Positions 23,975-36,440 of a DNA stretch of 64,000 nt are shown here, piece after piece. The position numbers and the translations under genes are program-made. How positions within the stretch are numbered: position 1 is the stretch's first letter; each line of letters opens with the position of its first letter. Source of the stretch: Siphonodentalium dalli (lineage: Eukaryota > Mollusca > Scaphopoda > Gadilida > Siphonodentaliidae); NCBI GenBank assembly GCA_032622095.1, contig CP136061.1:61441627-61505626 (forward strand), written 5' to 3'. The notes beneath the pieces are model-generated. The model ran no database searches. It worked only from the letters and a program-made list of their open reading frames with translations, and was not told where the DNA came from.

Positions 23975-24530
23975 GTTGGTTAGGCGTTTGGCTTTCGACG
24001 TTCGACTTAGAACATTTCAATTTCATTAAAATATACCCATTTCGGGTTTTGGCGGGAGATGTGCTCCATTGGTTCCATTCGTGCTCCCCCGCTCGAATTT
24101 TCTGAAGTTTCCTCGGTTTCCCCATTTTCCAGACCATCGCTGGACTTTTTTGCGCGAAAGGTGTTCTTTTTACGCAATTCGTACTCCCCAAATCGAATTT
24201 GGTGCCAGTTTCCTCTGTTTCCCCAATTTTCCAGACCATCACTGGACAAATTTGGTGTGGAGATGTGTCCCGACCACGAGTCACCGTGATCAAATGCATG
24301 GGTCGCAGACTACAACCCATTTCAAAATATTAAGTAAAATCTAATGTCAAAATAGCAGTTTGACGTTCGGCGTTCGAAAATAAAAATAAATTGTCAGTTT
24401 TGTTCGCGTCAAAGGTCTTATATTGACCCAATTCGTGCTACGCCACACTAATTTGGTCAAAATTCCATCGCTTTCCCCCAACTTCCAGACCCCCGTCGGA
24501 CTTGGAAAATTTTCTTTGATTATTGTATAC
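23975..24530. repeat. Tandem-unit arm outside foldback B (left copy)
   Basis: It carries TTCGACGTTCGAC-type words, TTTGGCGGGAGATGTGCTCC, GGTCTTATATTGACCC and TTCGTGCTACGCCACAC. It is inverted relative to 28854-30272, whose units have GGTCTTATTTTGACC and TTCGTGCTCCGCCACGCG. The foldback element at 24531-28853 sits between these two inverted blocks. Confidence 0.75.
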
Positions 24531-27500
24531 TAGTCTGGTCGTTGAAGCATTGGACCTAGAACAAATTGTTTACAAGCTGTTTTTGGTGTCATTTTGTCGG
24601 GCAGAACCCGGGGAACAACATATCCAAAATCCGCTGAAATCCGCTCTGGGGAAAATTTTCTAGAGCATTTTGAAAAAAAGGTCATATTTGTGTTTTTTAT
24701 GTATGATTTTCCGTTTCTTATGAAATATACACATGAATGTCATTTAAATTAAAGTTATACAGATGGCAGGAATATGCAACATAAACAAATTATTATTGTT
24801 GCCATGACAGACGTATGTTATTTCGTGTACAATTTGATTGTAAAAATTCAAAATGGCGGACAAAATGGCGACCGAAATTGGTAAAATTGGACAATTTTCA
24901 CTAAATTTCACCAGATCGTTTCCATTTATAAGAAATTTGGTTTAAATGTCCATTTGTGCCAACATACACCATTTTAAATCAATGTCTGATAATTGTGAGC
25001 CATATCACGAGGATTGGGAATTTGGGCCCTTCAAATTCGAAAAAGATTGTACTAAATTTCGAAGAAAAATCAAATATTATTTTAATGCCCAGAATAACCG
25101 CAAATCGAACACACCAGTGTACTTAATACCCATAAGACATCAGATATGAACCACTAGTGTCCATTTTAGCAGAAACTAGGCAATCACTTTCAAAAATAGG
25201 GACACTATGGCTACTGAAAGTAGTATAATTTGGAATTTTGTTAAAGTTCACTAGATTGTTTCCATTTAGACGAAAACTATGTATTGGCTAGCACAACAGT
25301 AAATTTTGTCGGACCCTAATCCGATAATAATGAGCTGTATGTCGAGAATTTGTCCCTAAAGTGTCCCATAATGGCGGCGAATATTGCAATCGAAAGTCAA
25401 AAATATATATTTCGTCATTGATTTTTAACTAAATTTTCTCATATCCCGTATCGAATATAATTTGATTAGTGTCCATATCAACCAAACTAGTATCGAAATA
25501 CATCAAATGAGTGTCAAGAACAACTTAACGCGTGTCCCAAACCATCCAAGGAGTGTAAAACCACTCAACCGCCTTCTTAATAATATACCAAATTAATCAG
25601 TGAGTGCACCAGTCCATAGAAGGGGCATTCCAAATCAGCCAACGAGTGTCCCAAACCACATAATATGTAACACAGTCCACCCAAATAGTGCCAAAAACCA
25701 TCCAATTAGTGCCTAAACGAGTCCAATGTGTGTTCCATCCCATCCAGCGATTGCCATATGTCACCCATCGAGTGTCCGAATTCATGTATGGGGTGTCTCA
25801 AATCATCAAGTGTGTACCACAAACCATCCAATGTGTGTCTCAAACCAACAGATGAGTGTCCATAATCACCCAATGAGTGTCCCAAGCCACACGGTGATTA
25901 TCAAAACCAGCAGGAGTGTATAAAACGTCCAACTAGTGTCTCAGACCACCCACTGAATACCCCAGTCATTTAATAGGTGTCCCAAACTAGTGCACAAAAC
26001 CATCCTTCAAATATATCAAACTATGTTTTGGTAAACTCATTGGATGGTTTGACAAACTCACTTGATCGTGTGAAATACTCGATGGAGGGTTTTGTACACT
26101 ATTGTAGATGTATTGATATGACAGTTGGTTGTTGGTTCGCAACACCAGTCATGTGCAGTTGGTGGATAGGGAACTTGTTGGATGGTTTATGAAGCTAGTT
26201 TTATGGTTTGGGTCACCCGCTGGGTAATTTGTGACTTCAGTTGGATGATTTTGGGACACCAATTGGGTGGAGTGTTCACATTGAGTGGTTTGGGACACTC
26301 GCTATAGATTTTAGATACTGGTTATGTGCATTGAGACACTGCGTGGCCGATTGGGTCACTGGTTGGGTCGTTTGGGACACTACAGTTGAGTGGATTGAGA
26401 CGACAGTTGTATGTTGTATGACATATGGCATGGGCTACATATTGGACGTCTGTCTATCGTGTGGTTTCGAACACCAGATGGATGGTTTGGTGACCGGTAC
26501 ACCCATTGCGTGGTTTGGGGCACTGATTGAGTGGTTTGACACACTCAATTGGTGCTCATTGTGTGTTTTACTCATCTGATGGTTATGGACACTCATTGGA
26601 TATTTCTGGAACCTACTGGATGGCTTGGGACAAACCTATTATGTTGTTTCGAACATAGGTTGCAACGTATGGAGCACTACTGGTGTGGTTTGGGAACATT
26701 CGTTGTTTGGTTTGGGTCCTTAATCAGGTCGATTGAGACACTCATTTTGTGGCTTGTGACACTCATTTTGGGTGAGTTGGAATACCAAATGCATGGTTTG
26801 GGGACTATATGTGTGAGTAATGACACCAGTTGAGTATCGTTTGGGGAGCTACCTACCTCAGTCTACATCAGTCTGGTGGTTTGCGAAACTCGTTTGGTAG
26901 ATTGGGACACCCTGTCGATGGTTTGGAGCAATGTTTGGATTTGGGGCGCCCGTCGTATGGATTTGGGACCCATTTGGATACTCACATGTTGGTTTTTTTG
27001 GATACCAGATGGTTTTTGTAACTCTGTATATGGTTTGACGGACTCGTTGTGTCGTTTGGGACAATCATTTGATGTATTATGAAACTATTGGTGGCTTTGC
27101 AAACTCGTATGGTGGCATATATGACTACATATGGCTATACGTTTATTCGATATCGTAAGAAAAAAATACTCTTCAATTGTTCACTTCTGACTGCCATTTT
27201 CGCTGTCATTTTGAAGACTGCTTAGACATCGAATTGCCCAATCCTCGGGATATGACTTACTATAACGGATTAGGATTCGCCATTTTATAGTATTAGGGTC
27301 AAATTATGCAGGAAATGACAGGCATAATTATGCTATGGCAACAGGAATAATGCGTGTTTTTTTTGCAGGTTTCTGTCACATTAATACATTTAGAGGACAA
27401 TGTAGTGAATGGTAGTACACTCCAGGAAATTGCCGCCATATTGCCCCGTAATATTCACGGCCACATGTTAGCGACAAATTAGTTGGAGCAGACATCATTA

Positions 27501-28853
27501 CGAAAAAATGGGTCCCCAGTCTGGAGAAGCATTTTGGCAGACCTGGTTCCCAGACAAATATTCCAATTTTCACCATTTTCTTACATATTTTCTTCATTTG
27601 TATCTAAATTAACGACTTTCCCTTCATTAGACGCATGGATATTTTGGATATATTATTATATGGTCACATTTGGCAGTCAGGGAACTCGACTGAGCGTTTA
27701 TGGTCGGCAGATTTGTTTATTAAAAAAATTCCAATTTTCACCATTTTTGTTTACATATTCCAGTATTTTGACTCAAAAATTACGACTTCTGGTTCATGGG
27801 GATTTTGGATATGTTATTATATGAGTATATTCACACTCAAAAAGACCGAAAAAATTTTCACGGTTGGGCGTTTCCTTCCTTCCGTTTGACTGGACTAATA
27901 AGGAACTGCAAACTTGACACAAAAAAGACACAAATAGGACCCTATTTCAAAGACATGTGGAAAATTTCCCCCAAAGCGAATTTTGGATATATTGTTCCCC
28001 ATATTCTGCCCAACAAAATAACACCAACAGCTTGTTACCAATTTAATATAGGTTCACCTTAAAATCTGAGTCTCAACCAGAAAATTACAGTTTTCACCAT
28101 TTTTGTTTACATATTCCTGACTTTTCACCCAAAAATGACGATTTTCCCACTCTGGTATTCACGGGGATTTTGGTTATGTTATCATATGGATATAGTCACA
28201 TTCAAACACACCAAACGACATTGCATAGTAATGTGTTCACGGTTAGGTTTTTCTTTCCATCAGATTGACTAGACTAATAAGGAACAGCAAAATTTACACA
28301 AAAAGCCATAAATAGGACCCCATTTCAACGAGCTGTAGAAATTGTTTCCCAACGCGTATTTTAGCGGATTTTGGATATATTGTTCCCCAGATTCTGCCCG
28401 ATAAAATAACATCAACAACATCTTGTTTCCAATTTAATATAGGTACACCATAAAATCTGAGTCTCAACCATAAAATTACAATTTTCACCATTTTTGTTTA
28501 CATATACCTTTTCACCCAAAAATGACGATTTTCCCACCCTGGGGTTTACGGGGATTTTGGTTATGTTATCATATGGATATAGTCACTTTCAACACACCAA
28601 AAGACATTGCATAGTAATTTGTTCACGGTTGGGTTTTTCTTTCCATCAGATTGACTAGACTAATAAGGATCAGCAAAATTTACACAAAAACCCATAAATA
28701 GGACCCCATTTCAACGAGCTGTGGAAAATTTTCCCCAAAGCGGATTTTGGATACATTCTTCCCCAGATTCTGCCCGACAAAATGACTCCAAAAACAGCTT
28801 GTAAACAATTTGTTCTAGGTTCACCTCAAAATCGAGTCTCAACGACCAGACTA
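24531..28853. mobile_element. Foldback element, family B (4.3 kb)
   Basis: It begins TAGTCTGGTCGTTGA and ends in the exact complement TCAACGACCAGACTA. The outer 180-200 bp of the two ends pair well (CAAGCTGTTTTTGG, CATTTTGTCGGGCAGAA). The inner arms differ: the right arm continues as in 13501-15184, while the left carries AAAATGGCGGACAAAATGGC near 24851. The core is a minisatellite that switches orientation near 26030. The flanks read GTATAC and TATACAGG, so a 3-5 bp target duplication (TAC or TATAC) is possible. It has no coding capacity. Confidence 0.75.
25480..26840. repeat. Inverted minisatellite core of foldback B
   Basis: Units of about 30 bp with GTGTCCCAAACCATCCAA run rightward from about 25500 to 25990. 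Their complement (TTGGATGGTTTG, TTGGGACACTC) runs from about 26035 to 26840. The array is highly degenerate. The head-to-head arrangement lets the core fold into a long imperfect hairpin. Confidence 0.8.
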
Positions 28854-30272
28854 TACAGGCCGCGCTTATTGACCGTTCGACACCAAATTTGCTGAGGGCT
28901 TGTCTCCCCACTAGTAATGGTCATAATCAAATGCACGGATCACATGTAGTCTGTTACCGATTTCGAAATTTTAAAGAAAAATAGAATATGTTCGTGTGAA
29001 GTTGGTTAGGCGATCGGTGTGAGACATTCAGTTGACATTCGACTAAGAACAGTTCGACTGAAAAATCGGTTTTGGGTTTTTCGCGTGAAAGGTCTTGTTT
29101 TGACCCAACTCGTGCTCCGCCACACGAATCTGGTCAAAATTCCGTCGTGTTATCCAATTTCCAGACCCCTGCTGGACTTCGAAAATTTCGCTTTGATGAT
29201 TTGTGTGATAAAATAGTATAGGGCGCTATATATATATATATACAAGACGTGTTTATGTATCGGCCGATTGGCTCCAAATTTATTGTGGACATATCCTGAC
29301 AAGGAGTCACCATGACCAAATACATGGGTCGCGCAGACAACAACCCATTCCAAAATATTAAGAAAAATCGAATGTCGTCAAACTGCAGTTTGACGTTCGG
29401 TGTTAGACTTTTCGACCCAAAAATAAATTTTCAGTTTTTGACGTGAAAGGTCTTATTTTGACCATATTCGTGCTCCGCCACGCGAATCTGGTCAAAATTC
29501 CATCGTTTTGCCCAATTTCCAGAAAAATTTCGCTTTGATGATTTTATATAGGCCGCTAACTAGTATACATAGAGGGCACAGGTCATGCTTATTGACCGAT
29601 CGACCCCAAATTTGGTGAAGGAGTGTCTCCCCACTAGTAATGATCATAATTATCCAAATGAACGGATCGCAGACTGTTATCAATTTCAAAATTTTATTCT
29701 ATAGGGGCCTATATAAAATCCAATTCAAGCGGAGGTCTGGAAATTGGGGGAAACGATGGAATTTTGACCAGATTGGAAAGCAGTTTGACGTTCGGCGTTC
29801 GACTTTTCGACCCAAAAATAAATTTTCAGTTTTTCACGTGAAAGGTCTTATTTTGACCCAATTCGTGCTCCGCCACGCGAATCTGGTCAAAATTCCATCC
29901 TTTTGCCTAATTTCCAGACCCCCACTGAAAAATTTCGCTTTGGTGATATTATATAGGCCGCTAGTATATAGAGGGCACATGCCATGCTTATTGACCGATC
30001 GACCACAAATTTGGTGAAGGAGTGTCTCCCCACTAGTAATGGTCATAATTATCCAAATGGGTCAATATAAGACCTTTCACGCGAAACACTCAAAATCGAT
30101 TTTTGGGTATAGAAAGTCCAGGGATGGTCTGGAAAATGGGGAAACAGAGGAAATTTAAGAAAATTCGAGCGGGGAGCGCGAATTGAAGGAATGGAGCAGC
30201 TCTCCCGCCAAAATCCGAAATTGGATTTTTAATGAAATTCTCTAAGTCGAATGTCGAACGCCGAACACCTAA
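28854..30272. repeat. Tandem array of about 400-bp units (right of foldback B)
   Basis: Three to four diverged units share CTTATTGACCGATCGACC, AATTTGGTGAAGGAGTGTCT, CCCCACTAGTAATG, GACGTTCGGCGTTCGAC and GGTCAAAATTCCATC. The final part (30145-30272, GCTCTCCCGCCAAAATCC) is the inverted partner of about 24000-24120. Open frames inside are repeat artefacts. Confidence 0.8.
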
Positions 30273-30275
30273 CTA

Positions 30276-30783
30276 TAGTCTGGTCGTTGAGACTCGACTT
30301 TGAAGTGAACCTAGAACAAATTGGTGACAAGCTCTTTTTGGTGTCATTTTGTCGGGCAGAATCTGGGGAAAAATATATCAAAAATCCGATGAAATCCGCT
30401 TTGGGGACAATTTTCTACAATTCTTTGAATTAGGGTCGTATAGTTATTGGTTTTGTTTCAATTTTGCTGTTCCTTATTAGTACAGTCAATCTGATGAAAA
30501 GAAACCCCCAACCGTGAACAAATTGTAATCCAATGCTGTTTGGTGTGTTTGAATGTGACTATACTCATGTACTAACAAAGCTAAAATCCCCACGAATCAT
30601 TTCTGGGTCAAAATTCAGGAATATGTAAACAAAAATATGGTGAAAATTGTAATTGTCTAGTTGACTGGAGACTCGGATTTTAAGATGAACCTATATTAAA
30701 TTGGATTCTGTCCGACAAAATGACACAAAAACAGCTTGTCAACAATTTGTTCAATTAGGTCTAATGCTTCAACGACCAGACTA
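30276..30783. mobile_element. 508-bp deletion derivative of foldback family B
   Basis: The ends are TAGTCTGGTCGTTGAGACTC and GCTTCAACGACCAGACTA. The interior repeats the family B words CATTTTGTCGGGCAGAATCT and CGTGAACAAATTG. The flanks CACCTAAC and ACTAACTTCAC match one continuous sequence (GTGTGAAGTTGGTTAGGCG) in the opposite arm at about 23968. That makes the insertion point visible. Confidence 0.75.
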
Positions 30784-31411
30784 AACTAACTTCACACGTG
30801 TAAGACGTGCACACCTATAATGCAGTGCGTTTTTACAAATATTTTAGGTCAAACTCTCAAATGACCGCCTCAAATCTTCTTCAACAAAGTTGTTTCATTC
30901 AATTGGTAGGTTTTCCCGATCTTTATAACATAATTGATACAGTCGTAACCAACACACCGCAGGACCATTATGTAAGTATCACTGAACCTACATAGCGATT
31001 ATATAGTGACAATAAAAAAAAAATGACATCTAAATCTATGTCGAATACTCACTGTCAACTTAGCTTCTATGTCTTGAACGTGAATTCAGGTTAATCGAAC
31101 TACTCGGAATTGTCACGGTGAAACTTTCTATCTGCACATTAACAAGTCGTGTGTGTCTATATATTTGAAAAAATGTGTTAATATAGCAGAGTGGACCAAT
31201 AGGAATCAGGGAGCTAAATGTGTTCTAGAGTAGGGGAGCGAGTACACCGTGGAACCCTAAAGGTGAAGGTAACTGAAGAATGACCTTCACCTGATACATG
31301 CGACACGTTGTTAAAGGATGACATCGCGTTTATTTGATTTGTACATAATATCTAAATAATTTAAACTGGTGAATGAATGGGGGAATGGATTTTTGTGAGC
31401 GGGAAATTTAT
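30784..31411. other. Non-coding stretch, nothing recognised
   Basis: This is AT-rich DNA with no repeat partner found. It lies 3' of the candidate terminal exon on the minus strand, whose AATAAA is at about 31400-31410. Confidence 0.4.
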
Positions 31412-31629
31412 TTAACTAGCTGCTGTAGTTCGGGATTTTTCCAGATCAAATTTGGCTGTGTGATAGCCCCGTCGTACACTTGGGGATTTATTTTTTAAAG
31501 TAAACACATGACCTATGATTTTTCTTGCATTTTCGTGATCAACTGGTGTCAATCTAGCTGGGTAAACATCACTGGTATGGCCTGCAGGCTTCAATTCAGT
31601 GAATTTGGCGGAAACGTTAACACTGTCGC
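31412..31629 (-). CDS. Candidate terminal coding exon, unknown protein
   Basis: On the minus strand a frame opens right after an AG acceptor (TTTCCCATAG, then GCGACAG). It runs about 72 codons to a TAG stop, followed within a few bases by AATAAA. Visible peptide pieces are SVNVSAKFTELKPAG, YPARLTPVDHENARK and RRGYHTAKFDLEKSR. The composition is basic, balanced and not repeat-like, unlike other open frames in this window. I do not recognise the family. No upstream exon could be assigned, and no transposon motif is present. It could be the last exon of a host gene lying above 31.6 kb on the minus strand, or a chance frame. Confidence 0.4.
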
Positions 31630-31639
31630 CTATGGGAAA

Positions 31640-34545
31640 CCATTTAGTTCAGTGATTCCAATAGACACAAATGAAAACCGGAAGTAGGTGGTCTATCTAT
31701 TTATAGCACCCGCTCCCATGCACGAGGCTTGCCGCGGAAGCGAAGCGACCTAGGGTATATATGACATATATACGTATGCGGATATGAGATATACTAATAT
31801 ACTTTTTCAGCCCATTTTGAAAATAGATTGAACTTACCTGAAATAGAATAATTTATTCATAACTCAAACGTCAGCCGAGTCCAAAAAACCTATTGTTGGC
31901 GACGGCGGCTATTTTGTATTGATTAATACCACCTCGAAATGTGTAATTGGGCAAAATGCTACAGGGCAAGAATAAAAAACTTTGTTCCGGTAAATGTTAG
32001 CTATACTTCATCATACGTAGTAACATCGTGCTCCTAAAGCCAAAGATATTTAATTTTGTTTTTTATGTAAATTAAACCAAAGCCCTAGTTAACAAAATCT
32101 GAAATTGCATGAAAAAGTTTTGTTTACATATTTTATAAAATTATTAAAAATATTTGCCCCGAAAGAGGATTCTTGTGGCCTTACTGGCCGTTTAGATTTG
32201 ATCTTCCATTTTCTAACGGTATTTCCGTCCAAAAGATTGAAGAAATATTCTCAAAGTTCAAGGCTGACAAACGAAAACTATAAGTTCCGATTGAAAGATC
32301 GCAGAGTCATTTTAAGATTGGTTCTTGGTAAACCAGTAAAGGCGTCATGACATCGACGTACATCATGACGTCACAACCTACATTGGTGCGCAAAATTCCA
32401 GACAGGCTGAGACTCGTACGTATTACACGGGCAGGCTAAACATCCACATTTACGTTATATGTGATTATTTACATACATTGTATATATTATTTTCTTGTGT
32501 CTCGTTAGGGGTTATCATCAAATCCTACTAAAGATAAAAATTCATCCGATAATCCATGAACAGTAACAAGCGGGCGCAAATTACGTTTACGTATCATCAT
32601 ATTACCACACGCATTGACGTGAGTCACATGTATTCAACGGAATCCCAGCCATTGAATACATATTAACGACCCCGCTCGGCGCGATTGCGCGCCCGAGCTC
32701 GGTCGTGTATAGGTAACATGCGGGCGTACGTAGGCTACTTGTGACATCACACATAAATTACAGTATACGGTGAAGGAGAAAATTCTAGCGAACCAACATT
32801 TTCGCGAAAACAATCACGTGACTTCCGGTAGTTGTTTCACAAAATCGCGGAATTGGCAATGAAACGAATTTGCTACTTCACAACTTCCGATATTTGACAA
32901 TGGACCACTGAAGAATTTATTTATTTATTTATAAAACAGTAAGTTGTTATGAATATGTCTTTCATAGGTTCATATTAGATCAATTTCATTTGTTAGCTAA
33001 ATGAAGGCAGTTACAGCGTCATGACGTCAAAACGTCATTTGTCTCTGTGGGCCAGAATCCAGACATGATTGAACGTGTCATGTCGTCTTCGCGTTCAACT
33101 CACCTCACTATAGACTATACATATATCGAATGATGTATTGATTGAGAGCTTAACGTCGTTTTCGTCGCTAGGTTATATATCACGACCATACTGGACATGT
33201 AAAAGCAGACACATAAGTATGAGTATTATATTTCAAGAAAGGACTATGCGCAACAAAAACTATCGCCTCGAAATTAGGTCATAATTTAAATTTACTCTAG
33301 CATATCGGAAGGTTTAAACGAATACATTTATGCATATCAGTGTCATAAAACAGTACATATATAATGCAGCATGATTAAATGTCCCTAACATAACTAAATG
33401 TTAGCTTTCGTCTATATTTTCCGGTCACTTTAGACGCTTTCATCGCTGAAAATTAGCAAAATATACGAATATACTGTGTATTGTACACTTTTCTCAGAAT
33501 GGTTAAAGTGAATTCTGAACTATAATAGTTTAAAAGACTTTGCCATTTGATTTTCACAGGTCCGATTTCTGTATATGGATGAATATTGAATCGTGACTTA
33601 CATTTTGTTTAGTGCCAACTAATCACCCCAATGTTCCATAAATCCGCGACCTCGTCTCATCTATATACTGTAACTACGTATTCATGTGTAACTATGTAAA
33701 TATGCTCAAAAATAAAATGTCGACCGGCAAAGATAAATACAACAATAACATTGTGTGTTCTGAGATGTGTGTATGTTATATCAACTCGTTAGAGTTATGA
33801 TTTTTTTCATCAAAGGCCGATATCTAAACCATATAGGCTATATTAAGTCATATATAATTATCGAAGTCTACTCGCATCCAAAACGATCTACACGATTAAT
33901 CAAGCATTCGCTGACATGCGTATATGCCTAATATATATGCATATAATATCACGACTATTTGCACGATCCTTCGCATTGTCCGTCTTCTTACTATTATGCC
34001 GGGGTCGTTCCATATGCCTTGCATATTATCATATTAGTGTATACCTCTAGTGGAATACAAGCCAGAACTATTCTTCTTGACGTTGTCGCCAAGAAATATG
34101 ACGAACATTACGTCGATCATCCGCTTCCGGTGACCCCCCCATAATTACTGGTTCTTTGTCAGACTTAAATCACAATAAAGGTAGCTATATATATAGTTAC
34201 AATGAAGGTGACATTCATGGATTGAACTTATCTGACTGAACGGTGTAGAATAAATAATGCCGAATTGTACGGATTCGTGATAAATATCTTCAAATAATTT
34301 TAATGACTATATAATTTATCATTCCGCATGTGAAATGTATAGTCTGTTGATTATATGGGAAACATAACTCAACTGCCTACATGTTCCTATCATCACAATA
34401 TTTAATTCCATACCTGTTATCCATACTATAGTATAATTATATAATTTAAATTTGGTCTCAAACAACATATTCAAATATTCTCAGACTGCATATAGATAGA
34501 CCACCTACAGGGAGCTAAAATGTGTTCTAAATAATATATGCATGT
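31640..34545. other. Long non-coding stretch, possible intron of the 31.4-kb exon
   Basis: Mostly AT-rich with no repeat pair found. A GC-rich inverted repeat (CGCTCGGCGCG, ATTG, CGCGCCCGAGC) lies at about 32671-32697. TCATGACGTCA-type words cluster near 32345-32375 and 33020-33035. A two-base variant of a CRE-like TGACGTCA occurs in both. No exon could be supported. Confidence 0.4.
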
Positions 34546-34562
34546 ATATATAAGTCTTACAT

Positions 34563-34828
34563 ATGTCTATGTAAGGTTAATAGGGGGACATGTCTCTTGC
34601 CATCACACAATAAAATACATATAGCTAGACATGCCATGTTCACATGTAATTGTTTATTAATTGTTTATTGTTTTATTACTATTTGTATCGTTAGCATACT
34701 GCCTTTATTGGTGTTTATGCAAATAAATCGTATCGTATCGTATCGTATGTCTATGTAAGGTTAATAGGGGGACATGTATATAAGTCTTACATATGTCTAT
34801 GTAAGGTTAATAGGGGGACATGTCTCTA
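34563..34828 (+). repeat. LINE/SINE tail fragment between copies of a 31-bp repeat
   Basis: A fragment of about 150 bp (34597-34746) ends in AATAAATCGTATCGTATCGT, a tandem 5-bp tail of the kind left by LINE or SINE retrotransposition. The 31-bp word starting ATGTCTATGTAAGGTTAATA occurs before it (34563), right after it (34747) and again at 34797. A 51-bp match (34548-34598 and 34778-34828) brackets the block. The third copy runs into the transposon at 34814. Confidence 0.65.
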
Positions 34829-35247
34829 TTTCGTAGGTTCGCTATTCCGAAGGTTCACTATTCCGAAGGTTCTCTATTACAAAGTATTCCGAAGCTTCGC
34901 CATTCCGAAGGTTCTCTGTTCCGAAGGTTCGCTATTCCGAAGGTTTTTGTTATTTTAAAGGTTAATTCTATATTCTAAAGTATTGAAGACTGTTTTTATG
35001 AAGGAAATAACTTAAAACATTAATACAATAAATGGGATTTTGTTCTTGTTTTCGCGGGTTTCCTTGAGATTTAATGTCATTACCTATTATATGAAGTTAT
35101 TTCTCAATACATATTCACGCCACGCAGCGCACACAATTGCTATGTTTCCATACGATTTAATGTCATTGCGTATGACGTTACATCTCAATTATCTTAGAGG
35201 CAAGAACACGCCAGCTAAAGGCAGGTTATAACAGTGGGGCTATAATG

Positions 35248-36037
35248 TAGTGTTCGGTGTTCGACGGATTTCGGTATTCGAATATTCGGTTCGAATAACG
35301 AGCGAATATTCGAATAGTATTCGAATATTTAGATAAATTATAAAATTATATAGATAACATATTTTGGAACCAATTTATTATTTAATGAAATAACATATTT
35401 ATCCATGCACATGCTATACGCAAAAGAGAGAGAGAGAAAAAAGTCTTTTGGCTTAATAGCAAGAGTTTATCTATTTATGAAGTTCAAGTAGTCAATGTCC
35501 CATGCATGGCTTAAAGGTTCTTGTTCAAGAAGTGTAACATTCGGACAGTCTGCGGCTTCAACCGGTTGCGTTTTTCAGTAGAGATCAGCCCTGCGGTAGC
35601 CGGTATACCGAGATAGAACTTAGCTAATTTGGCGACTTCGGGGTAAAGTGACAACGCGCAAACAAAACAAAACGATGCCTTATAGGTCCGTTCCTTAGTC
35701 TGGAATGTGACTTGTAAGCGATCATTAGTAGGTATAATTCAGGCTGGAATGTGACTTGTAAGCGATCTGGTCTGGTCTACACCTATAGCCAATAAAATTA
35801 TTTGGACGTCATGACGCCAATCAAATAAGAACGTTATAGTTACGTCATATTAATTCGTTTATGGTCAGTGGAAAATAGACTATACTTTTAACAGACCCTC
35901 AGACTAATAACAAACCAGGAAACAATTACCCGGAGATTATTCTCGAATATTCGAATAGTCAAATAATTATTCGAATATTCGAATATTTATTTTTGCGAGC
36001 GAATATTCGAACATTCGAATATTCGGACCGAACACTA
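35248..36037. mobile_element. 790-bp hAT-like non-autonomous element nested in the above
   Basis: The ends are TAGTGTTCGGT and ACCGAACACTA. The subterminal regions are rich in ATTCGAATATTCG words on both sides. A perfect 8-bp duplication, CTATAATG, lies at 35240-35247 and 36038-36045. TAGTGTTCGG-type ends and 8-bp duplications are typical of hAT elements. The sibling transposon at about 42985 lacks the insert (CAGTGGGGCTCTTACGG continuing directly to ACTGGAGCGC), giving an empty site. Confidence 0.9.
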
Positions 36038-36149
36038 CTATAATGCTTTATGAAAACTGGAGCGCCATAACATACTGCGTAGCAGAATATCGCTGAATAG
36101 ACACGTATGAGATGAACCTAACTGCAATTGTGACTTTTATTTACTTTAA

Positions 36150-36440
36150 AGGCCCACTTAATTTTCGAGTCACCGATTATTTTTTTTATAGTGCCTTGAT
36201 ATACGGTTTTAATAATAATAATCTATGCCATTAAATATTATTAAAATACTATAATTCATCACCATTAAACGTCTGTGTCTCAGAAGATGCCCATAGCGAA
36301 ATATAAAATCAAAAACAGATTCCCCCGTTATGGCTCCCGGAATGCAACAGAATTCAAACTAAAATTGTATTTTCAATGGCCGGGGAATAACTCTATTTTT
36401 AAAATATAGAGTTATTCCCCTCCATTGAAAATAATACACT
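36150..36440. repeat. Dispersed repeat with a strong terminal hairpin
   Basis: 36150-36295 (GGCCCACTTAATTTTCGAGT onward) is the inverted copy of 63480-63630. The block ends in a near-perfect hairpin at 36370-36431, arms TTTTCAATGG and GGGAATAACTCTAT pairing with ATAGAGTTATTCCCC and CCATTGAAAA. It lies inside the transposon at 34814-36900. Confidence 0.75.

Noticed and set aside
24007-24344. Overlapping frames on both strands of about 80-150 codons
   Set aside because: They lie in the 400-bp tandem block that has inverted copies at 28854-30272. No motif was seen.
27483-28062. 113-codon and 88-codon plus-strand frames
   Set aside because: They fall in the family B arm, whose copy at 13501-15184 does not keep the frames.
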